Positions 22,526-33,719 of a stretch of 64,000 bases of DNA are shown here, one piece after another. The stretch spans positions 37,616,684 to 37,680,683 of the forward strand of contig CP141128.1 in the NCBI GenBank assembly GCA_035236585.1, in the 5' to 3' direction. A program made the position numbers and the translations under genes. Each line of letters begins with the position of its first letter. The stretch's first letter is position 1. Under the pieces are notes generated by a model, which was not told the origin of the DNA, searched no databases, and saw nothing but the letters and a program-made list of their open reading frames with translations. Source of the DNA: Warburgia ugandensis. Its lineage: Eukaryota > Streptophyta > Magnoliopsida > Canellales > Canellaceae.

Positions 22526-25500
22526 CTACGTTCAAGAAAAGATAAGGAGTATGAAAAGTAGTCAGTTTGGGCATATATTATGCTACCAAATAGTAAAAGA
22601 ACAACAAACAAAGTTGAGCAGATCAACCATCACTAGTGGTATTAAACTATCTACCTAGCCATACTATTAAGGACTTTAAAGAAAGTCATTCAATGACTTA
22701 GAATAGTAAGTATTACAAGAATCGATGCCCTTACATTCATATTTATATACATGCAGAACCTTAATGGAGAGAATCCAGGTGTCAGACAATCGGTTGGGTA
22801 AATTACATTAAGATAAGATTCTCTTTCTGAAATGACTGTTGTCAGGAACAGATTCTTTATTGATAAGATTCTCTTTCTGAGAATACTGCTGTCAGGAATA
22901 GGTTCTTTCTCGATAAGATTCTGTCAGCTGGATGTGATCCAAGTACTCCTTTCTTGTGGTGGATTTGATGTTGCAAATGTACAAAGGAGATCAGGTAATG
23001 TCATAGTATCATTTCTGGGACCCACTATGGTCTACTCAATACTCCATCCTATTTACAAAATTAAATACTTCAACACTTGCTGCGCTGGGAGAGTAGCCAT
23101 GATGCCAGATATCTTCTGATTCTTGGTGTTAGATGTATTCATGTACTTCTGACAGAAGTTATGCAGGAGCATCCATCTGGGATCTCCAAGATTTTTTTAA
23201 TAGATCAAGCACTTCATGCCATTGCTCAAGAATGTTTTGATAATCTATTGGCAATCTGAAAATGAAAATTCTCCATCCATCTGTAATCTTGAAGGAATGT
23301 TTATCAAACACATATTGACTAGATATCTTGTGGAGATTGATAAAGGTGTACTTGTAATAATCTTCTGCCCTGATGTGTTTCATAAGAAGGGGAGCCTTGG
23401 CGCAACGGTAAAGTTGTCATCATGTGACCTTGAGGTCACGGGTTCAAGGAGTGGAAATAACCTCTCGCAAAAATCCAAAGTAAGGCTGTGTACCATAGAC
23501 CCTTGTGGTCTGCCCCTTCCCCGGACCCCGCATATGCAGGAGCTTTGTGCATCGGGGTGCTGCCCTGATGTGTTTCATGCCTCATTTAGTAGCCTCATTA
23601 TTGTATAATTCAAAATTGGAGGGATAATGCTTATCAGACCTCCAAATCTGATAGGTTTGACAAAAATTTTGTCTCTCATGATATCCCATCGTGTTGAATA
23701 TTCAGATGATGTAATATTCAGAATAATTATGTTTGGCAAAATAGTAATAGATCATGGTTTTGATCATTACTGGTAAATCAAAAAACTTGTCTAGTGTCAT
23801 ATTCTGAAAAGCAATTCTTCTAACAATTCCACATTCAATGCTTTTTACATCAAATGTCTCATAGTTGAGCCCAAAAAGAATTATGGGTAGGTCCTTTTCA
23901 TTTGTGAAGTCTATGAAAAGATAATCTGGGTAATGCTTATTAGACACAGATACGCACGCACGCACACAAAGAACTAAAGATTGTCCATGGGTTTTTCACT
24001 TAAAAATCAAAATCAAATCGGACGAAGGATTACCTTTCTTATCAGCTTCATATCGACCGCTGAAGAACCCCCAAGCCAATCCTGCCTGATATAAGCAAAA
24101 CTTCATTGTTAAGAATCAAAGTGCACCGCTGTGACTTATTTATTATAAAGTTTAAGCTGCTAATATAAATGTTACAGAAATATTGTCATCTTCACAGTGA
24201 GAAAGACAAAAACAATACAAATTAATTGAAAAGAACAAGGCAATGAATGGAAATTCCACCTAAAAGGGCAGCCCCGTGCATGAAGGTCCCGCGTATGTGG
24301 GGTCTAGGAAAGGACGGACCACAAAGGGTCCATAGTACACAACCTTACCTTGTATTTTTGCAAGAAGTTGTTTCATGCCTTGAACCCATGACCTCCAAGT
24401 CACACGGCGACAACTCTACCATTGCACCAATGGAAATTCTACCTCAATTGTCAATATCTAAATGACCATAATATGCATGTTCATATAGAGATAGACATAA
24501 TTTTTTCCAAATATAAAAGCTAACTAGATGTTCTCTAACTACCCTCGACTAACTCTATGGCTACAAGTGATTAAATAATAATGAAAAATATAATATTATC
24601 AAATTCACACATTTAAAAATATAAAGATAGGTGTTTGAATTATAACTTTAAAACCTACCCTTAATTCATCACCTTCAAAAAAGCTTCTATAGCTTAATTT
24701 GAAAAGGTTCTTGTGAAGGTATACTCAATTTGATCGTCCATGTTGTAGTAGTCCACCTTCCATAGGCGCCCTAGCAATCTAGGACAAATTAGGCATTTGG
24801 CCCTCTTATGAAACAACAAATTGTTCGTAGTTACAACTGTGGCTTGTTGTAAGAAACTACATCAGTCAGTTTTCTTCTTTATCTATCAAAACGGACAAGA
24901 TGTTCAACATGCAGCTTCAAAGCATTACGTGTATTGGAGATGTATTAGGCTTTGGAAGTGGAAAGGGGAAAAAAAAAATTTTTGAAAAGAAGAAGAAGAA
25001 GAAGAAGTAAAAACAGTTGCTTTTTCTACTATGGAAGCCATATACATTTCTAATACATGTAGTGCCTCTCAAGCTGAATGAATGAACATCTTGTTCAATT
25101 TGAAAGATAAACAAGAAGAAACCAATAGAAGTGATTTCCTGCAATATATCCATCAATGCATATGACAAACAATTTGTTGTTTCATAAGAAGACAAAATAC
25201 AGAGTTGTCAACACTTTACTAGGGAGCTCATGACAAGGAACCAGATCAAGACAAACTACTACAACAAATGAGATGAGATTGCAGTATCCTGACAAAAGCA
25301 CTTTCAAATAAGCTGCTGAGATGCTCTTTTTACTATTTAAATGTGTGTGCATTAAGGGAAGTGTTGCCAAAAGCCTTCTCATGCAGCTGGTCACAAAAAA
25401 ACAGACACTTACCTAGGTTTATGCTTAGTTGCAAATTCAAGGTCGGCACTTCCCATTTTGTGGATGTTTAAAATAGATTTAGAGCAAAAGTGTTGTAGAT

Positions 25501-28500
25501 AGTTTCTTTTGAAAGCTCTTTGTGTTATGAAGATGCAAAAGAAACAAAGAAAAAATAAACAAGAAAAAATAAACAAATTTACATGGTTCCCTCTGAATTG
25601 AGGTACATCCATGGGCTCACACCAATTTCACTATCTCTGCAACCAAAAAATAGCAGCCACAAAGTACTGAAGATTTCTCCACCCATAGAACCCTAGGGTT
25701 GTGCAAATGCATATGTGTGTGTATTGGCAAAAGACATCATCATCATCATCACCATCATCATCATCAAGACCTTATCCCAATTAGGGGTCAGCCACATGAA
25801 TCTTATTCCTCCATTCCACTCTATTAAATACCATGTCTTCATTTAGTCCCAAAGTTTTTAAATCTTTCCTCACCACTTCTATCTACGTTCTTTTGGGCCT
25901 TCCCCTTGCCCTTTTAAAACTTTCTACTTGTATTGCCTCACTTCTTCTAACCGTTGCCGTTGTTGGTCTCCTTTGAACATGTCCAAACCATTTAAGTCTA
26001 GTCTCCCTCATCTTATTACCTATTGGTGCTATCCCTAAATTTTCTCTAATATTTTCATTTCAAATTCTATCTTTTCTTGTCTTACCACTCATCCATCTCA
26101 ACATCCTCATTTCTGCGACGCTCATCCTATGAGTATGATGTTCCTTAACTGCCCAACATTCTGATCCATAGAGCATGGCCGGCCTTATGGTCATCCTATA
26201 GAATTTTCCTTTTAGTTTGAGTGGCACCCGTCGATCACACAAAACTCCAGATGCACATCTTCATTTGTTCCAACCCGCTTGAATTCTCTGGATAACCTCC
26301 CTCTCAATCTCTCCACTCTCATGAATTATTGATCCTAAGTACCGAAAGTGGTCTTTGACGGGGACTTCTTGGTTATCAATCTTGACTGGTATTCTACTCC
26401 TACTCTCTTTGCTAAAATTACATTCCATATATTCTGTCTTACTTCGACTAATTTTAAATCCTTCAAATTCTAATGCTTCTCTCCATAATTCTAGCTTCAT
26501 GTTTACACCCTCCCTTGTGCAAATAACATACACCAAGGAATCTCCTCGTGTAGATGTTTTGTTAGCTCATCCATTATGGACTCAATGCCGATCCTTGGTG
26601 CAATCCTATAGTGACAGGAAAATCACCAGTCACACCACTAGTGGTCTTAACATTTGTTACCGCTCCCTCATACATATCTTTAATTATGTCTATATATCTT
26701 TGTGAAACCCCTTTACCACTCAACACTCTCCATATTAACTCTCTAGGGACTCTATCATAAGCTTTCTCTAAATCAACAAAGACCATGTGGAGGTCTTTCC
26801 TCCTTTCCCTATATTTCTTTACTAATTGTCTTAGTAAGAAAATAGCCTCCATGGTAGACCTCCCAGGCATGAAACCAAACTGATTCTCTGATACACTTGT
26901 TTCATGACGCAGCCTCTTCTCAATTACTCTTTCAAAAAGTTTCATAGTGTGGCTCATAAGTTTGATCCCTCTATAATTAGTGCAGCTCTGTATGTCTCCT
27001 TTATTCTTATAAATTGGTACAATAGAGCTTTTCCTCCACTCATCAGGCATTTTCTTTGATTTTATAATCTTGTTAAACAACTTGGTCAACCAAACTACCC
27101 CAATGTCTCTCATATGCTTCCAAACCTCTATTGGTATACGATCAGGCCCCATGGCCTTTCCTGATTTCATCTTTTTCAAGGCTTCTTTTACTTCAGGTAT
27201 TCTAATCCTACGTTCATACCTATAATATCCAATTTTATTTTGATTTATAGTATTTGCAATCCCTATATTCTCAGGGACATTGTCATTTAACAATTTTTGA
27301 AAGTATGTTTCTCACCTTTGTTTGATCTCATCATCTTTGACTAATACCCTTTGATCATCGCTTCTAATACACTTAACATGATCTAAGTCCTTACCCTTCT
27401 GTTCTCTTACTTTTGCAAGTTTAAACACATCTTTCTCACCTTCTCTTGTTCCTAGTATATTGTAGAGCTCATCATATGCTTTAAGTTAAGCCTCACTTAC
27501 TATTCTCTTAGCAACGTTTTTAGCATTCTTATATTGCTCATAGTTTTCATTATTTCTAATCTTCTGCCATGCTTTAAAACGCATCCATTTTTCTTTAATA
27601 ACTTTTTGAACTGTTTCACTCCACCACCATGTTTCCTTTGCTAATACCCTTTTACCTTTAGATACTCCTAAGACATCTTTTGCCACTTTCTTAATGCACT
27701 CAACCATATTAATCCATATAGTATTTACTTCTGTTTCATAGTTCCACTTTCCTTCTACCATCAACTTATGTTTGAAGGAGGTTATTTTCTCTCCTTTTAA
27801 GTTCCACCACTTAGTTTTTGGGTGTGTATTAAGTTTAGTTCTTTTACTCCATCTTTTGATATGGATATCCATAACCATTAACCTATGTTGTGAGGTCAAA
27901 CTCTCACCAGGTATCACCTTACAATCCTTACATGTAGATTGTTCATTATTCCTAAGTAGAAAAAAGTCTATTTGGCTTTTATGAAGTCCACTTTTAAAGG
28001 TTATTAAATGTTCATCCCTCTTCTTAAAGAGTGTATTTGCAATGGATAGGTTATATGACAAAGCAAAATTGAGGATATTCTCCCCCATCTCATTTCATCT
28101 ACCTATACCATATTCACCGTGTATTCTATCATATCCTTATCTTTTCCTACATGGCCGTTTAAGTCTGCACCTATAAATAACCGCTCAGTGTTGGGAATTT
28201 CTTGCATGACTCCCTCCATATCTTCCCAAAACTGTTTCTTGATTATCTCTTGTAACCCTACTTGTGGTGCGTATACACTTATAACATTTATAATTTGCTC
28301 TCCTAGAACAATTTTTATTATTATAATTCTATGGCTGATTCTTTTAACATCCACAACTTTATCCTTTAATTCCTTATACACTATTATTCCTACGCCATTT
28401 CTGTTATTTTCCTTTCCTACGTACCATAATTTATACCCATCTATTTCTCTTGCTTTAGCCCCTTTCCACTTGGTTTCTTGGATACAAGCGATATGGACTC

Positions 28501-31500
28501 TCCTACGTTTCATCGCGTCTACTAACTCCAAACTCTTGCCAGTTAGTGTCCCTATATTCCGTGTGGCGATACGAATCTTATGTTCTAGTGATACCTTATT
28601 TACTATTGCCTTTCTTGACCTCCATGGTATGAACCCATGTCCACTTTTCACTGCACTTGGGTTCTGATGCAGCGCGTCGCTTCCGAGGGGACGGTCTAGC
28701 AGCCCTTGCCCATTTTTCACTACACCTGGGATCCGATGTAGCGCGTCGCTTCTGGGAGAACGCCCTAGCAGCCCTTGCCTATTTTTTACTGCACCCAGGA
28801 TCCGATGCAGCTCGTCGCTAATGGGGAACGCCCTAGCTTGAGGGAATGTCTGTTTTCGATTCATGTCATATTTGGGGTGCCGTATTTCTTAAAAGCTGAA
28901 GATGATTTTCATTTCTTCCTTACAAACTAATACACATTCATTTGCAAGCAAAAAAGAAATAACAAAACCATCTTCAGCTTCACCCGTGCCGGCTAGCTAC
29001 CTGACACAAGGGTTGCCATATTTAAGAAGAGGGAGATGATTTTCATTTCTTCCTCACAAACTAATATGCAAATGCATATTCATTTGTAAGAAAGAAATAA
29101 CAAAATCATCTTCAACTTCTCCCCTGCCGGCTGGCACCTGACACAGGACCCTCCTCCTTTTTCATCCGGGCTTGGGACCGTCATTGGCTCCCATAATATG
29201 TCCATGGGCTCTGCCCCTGCTCCCCTTGGCAGGGACGTTCCACCCCCTGCACCCCCGAAGAATTGGCCACTCAGCTCAATTATCAGGGCCAAGGCTCCCA
29301 CCCCTGGACCCCCAGTTCATAGTGCAACATAATTCCATACAGGTACAACAAGATCAAGCCAATCAGGCTCCACACTCACAACAATCTCACACTTGGGGAC
29401 TAATTGTAAGCATCCCGACTTCAATTCTCTATAAATGATGCGGCCTCTCTATTAACATGAAACTTGATGTGAGTTCTTCTTATCTTCAGTTTTGAAGACC
29501 TATAGAAGTTGAGCATGTCTTCAACTTCTATATTGTAACCACCTTGGTTAACATATCTCCAGGATTTTCATTTGTATGTATCTTTTTCAAAGAACATAGA
29601 CCTTCTTCCCTAGGCAATCCTATGAAATAATATCTTTTGTCGATACGCTTTGTCTTGTCATGAAAGGCCGAGTTCTTTGCCATATCTACAACACTTTGAC
29701 TATCACTGTGCAAAATGCAATTGTTTTACTCCTTTCCCTCCTCCATAAGGCCTTATAGCTAAATCATTTCTTTACTCACTTCTGTTGTAGCAATATACTT
29801 TGCTTCTATTGTTGAGAGAGCAACTATTTTCTGTAGTCTTGATATCCAACAATTCTTATTTTTCCTCTTTGACGACCTTTCACGTTCATGGATGTTTATG
29901 GCAGTCCCTAATGCCTCACCTAAGGGTCCCATGGATTTTCTGCGTGATTCCTCGCTTAGGAGAACACTCATAACATTTTCGTATTATAATTTTCCAGATC
30001 CATTTGAATTGCTTATTGTCATTATCAAGTCGTCCCAACTATCTAGTAACTTTGACAACAACAATTGATTGACAAGCCTGTGGATACTTCTAACATTTAT
30101 GTGGCTCTATACTCCATTGAGAAATTTCTATTTTAAGTATCGCTTCCCTATTTTTTACCTTAATCTATTAAAGTAGCCCCTGCATTTCCTTTTCAAAGGG
30201 TTTTTGACCTTTCCTTTTAGGCAGATCTGCATGCAAGTTTGCAGTTCCTTTCTATTCACAGCATCTACCACAGCACTGTAGCTCATACTTCCACCAAAAA
30301 ATTATATTTAAATTAACTTCCCTCTTTTTCATCTTATCCTATAAAATTGGGCTCTATGTTTCTTTTCAAGGAGTTTGAATGTTTCCTTTTCTGCTTTTAG
30401 TCTTTCTTTTAGTCCATCTTTTTTTTGTCTTTTTTTTTTTTAACAAGTCTGCAACACTTCTAAAATTTCCCTTCTAGTGTTTGGTCTGCACATTTCTTTT
30501 TGCATTTTCCTTTATACGTCTAGATGTCCTTTTCAGTGTTTAGGCTGCATATGTCTTTTTCTACAGTGAAATGAACTATCTAAATGTTTCTTTATATTTC
30601 TTTCTTCGTACAAAAACCCCAGATGTTGAACCTTAGTTGTATGCGCTGTGATGAACTTTCAATTTTCTTTGATAATAAGGTAAGAACAGATCTCTCATCA
30701 GTTAATTCATCTTGGTGTATCTTAATATCTTATGAGATCCGTTGTTGTTGAGAAACCTTGCTTATGAGAAATTATTGTGCTGGTTTACAATGATTTAATT
30801 TAAATTTTTCTCGAAAACTATTTATTCATTTAGTTATTTATTATGTATTCATGGACAATTTTTTAGAAGTTAACATGTTGGACACCCATATTCGTGTCTT
30901 GAGAAACACTCCTATCCATGTCCACAGATCATATCTCAAATGTAACATGTAAAAATGTTCTTTTCATTGTCCCACAACCACTCATAATACCTAGGAAGCT
31001 ATACAATTTCTAGTTAGTCTTTAACTACTTGGAGGTAGCACGTGTCTAATAAACTTCTACCCATAGAGATGTATTTTACTCATTTCTATATTGACAACTG
31101 AATTGAAGTTCCTATTTAATTGAATTTTCACTCATTGCCTTGTTATTTTTTATTCCTTTACATTACCTTAGTCTTTCTTTCAATGACCCTTCTTGAAAAT
31201 CCAACAAATAAAGCATTCATGTGCTGAGAATGACATAACCAGTGTAACCAATTAAATATACTATATTTAGACACAGTTGAGAGAGAGAGAGAGACGTCAC
31301 AACTGTATATTTTTATCATTTTGTAATAGGTAAGTAGACAGGCTGTTCAATCCAAACTTATTAGGTAAGTCAAACCTTCTGCAAGGACCACTAGATTGTA
31401 AGTTAAATGGTTGTTTCCATTTTGACAACTGGATCAGAACCAGAACAAATCATTTGCATCTTCTTCAAATGACAACCACTTGACTGACTCTAACTTTTGA

Positions 31501-33675
31501 AGGCCCGGTTACGCTGTGGAGGCAAAGTGAAGATAAGTTTAAAATATGAAATCAGGTAAAAGGATTTTCGATCACTGCCACAGTTACATCACTGACAATT
31601 TGATCATAAAATTCACAGTTCACTACTTTGCATAAGATTGACAACATAGGAGACTCAACAACCAAATTAACTTACCAAACTATTTGCAGCCACAACTTGG
31701 TGCAGATGATTCATCCAGACTATCTTGCCTCTCTTCTCATATCTAGCCAGAACTTTGTTTTGTTTTCTGGTCCAACAGCTTGTATGTCAGTTATAGACAA
31801 TATTTAAATTGATATTCATACAAACATAATAAGGGCAATAGATGATTATCTTTCCATTGCGAGGAGGGTAGATGAATAATCCTATCCTTCCATGAATATT
31901 GACTGAGAATTGAATGCCTTCACAACCATATTCTAACTTAACCACCGGTTGGTGAGAGCTGTCTCAAGATTGTTACTGAAAGCAGTCATCTAAGCACTCA
32001 AGATATTCTTTAATCTATTTTCACATTTCCACCACCTTAGACTTTCTTTTTCTTGCGCAATGACTTTTAATTTTCCAGCCTAAGTCTGTTTCTTTGGTAT
32101 AACTATGCCATTATGTAACCCTTCTAACTGGGTACGCATATATTGCTCTGATTCCTGATTTATGTTTCTCCTATACATGCGGGGATTTGACAATATCACT
32201 CATTCATATAGACGCAACATGAATAATGAAACCTATGAACCTGCAGTCACATCATTAAGATAATAATACCCAAATGCTTAAGATTTTAATTATGCAAAGT
32301 CTAGTCGAGAAGGCTCATGGTTGGCTGTGCATCCTATAACCAATTGTTGCATGTGTTGGAAATTTCTTGCTTTGCGGGAGAAAGGCAAAAGACAGTTTAC
32401 TTCACAATGAACCTTTAGAAATCTTTATACTAGATTTTTTGCTGTTTCATTTTAATTGTCACCATTATTTCTTCATCCTTAGTCAGTAGTTAAAATATTT
32501 CACTGTTGTCATATTTACAGTTGACCTCTAACAAACAAACAGTTGAGATAAAGTGAACTGGTCTTTGATCATACCTAACAAGTTGATGTACAATCTTAGT
32601 ATAAACTACTAAATATAAGTTTCCATGACCTCATCTCTGCTCAAGAATATTATTGCTTCTACTCTAGTTCCTGGGTTAAATCCACTAGGTACCCAGGGAT
32701 GCTTTCAGCTGGGATCACCTGGAGGTTTTGACTACCATGGTCTTCAATGCCAACTAGAATTGAACATCCAGCAAGTACCTCACTGTGTGACATTACATGT
32801 ATATTGCTCCAGCCTCTTCATATCTTTATCTGCTGCACTATTTTATCATCTTTCAATACCTTATCTTTCTGAATTTATTATCCAAACCCATTAATTTCTA
32901 TCATGAAATACAAAATAGAATATTTGAAGATTAGGAAAAGGGGGAATATTTGCAAAGGGGGGTCTTGGTGCAGCGGTAGAGTTGTCATTGTGTGACCTTG
33001 AGGTCACAGGTTCGAGGTGTGGAAACGGCCTCTTGCAAAAATGCAAAGTAAGACTGCATGCTATTAGACCTTTCTGGTCTGCCCCATCCCCAGACCCCGC
33101 ATACGCAAGAGCTTCATGCTGGCTACCCTTTTAGGAAAAAGAAGAATACTCGCAAAAGTTTATATTTCCTTCATAGTACCTAATCCATTCATTACCACCA
33201 TAGCATCAAATGTTGCCCCGTATCATGGTTTGCAAACTAGGGAGAAGTCAAATTAATGAGGTAACCTGGCAAACCGATATATAGGCAGAAGTAATTTATT
33301 CTCAAGCAAATTGCAGAGATATCTTTGTAACAATGTACAACTTATAATCAAATGGGACAAGAGAACGAAATTGATTCAGCTTTCTATGATGCATTTCCAA
33401 TATAACTTATTTCAAATAATCCACCTTCTCTCCCAACATAAACCTAACGAAATGTTAGTTTCAATATTTTAATATGTTAAATCATCTAAAAAGCCAATTC
33501 AGCAGCTTTGTTGTTCAGTAAATGAAATCAAGCCCAGCGACCTTCTCAGAAAACTGTGGCACCACAGAAACAACAGCTTGGAAACTAGCGAGAGAAATCT
33601 TTGTTTGGTTGGGTCGAGTGTAAAAGTAACGGAAATTTCAGAAGCTAATGCCGATACAAAGAGGCATGAAATATT

Positions 33676-33719
<44 letters not shown>

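Larger units (their letters stand above)
25735..28864 (-). mobile_element. RTE-type LINE C, nearly full length
   Basis: Single-ORF LINE of the RTE clade: apurinic endonuclease, RT, C-terminal conserved block, very short 3' end with a (GAT)n-like tail at 25735-25770. It inserts in intron 1 of the OEP16-like gene on the same strand. Coding is broken as described in the sub-entries. No clear target duplication was identified. Confidence 0.9.

Noticed and set aside
28119..28667. 182-codon plus-strand open frame
   Set aside because: Antisense shadow of the LINE endonuclease, whose catalytic motifs are on the minus strand.
1158..33131. tRNA genes suggested by A- and B-box-like sequence
   Set aside because: All seven are heads of SINEs with body, tail and target duplications; no cloverleaf of a functional tRNA is seen.
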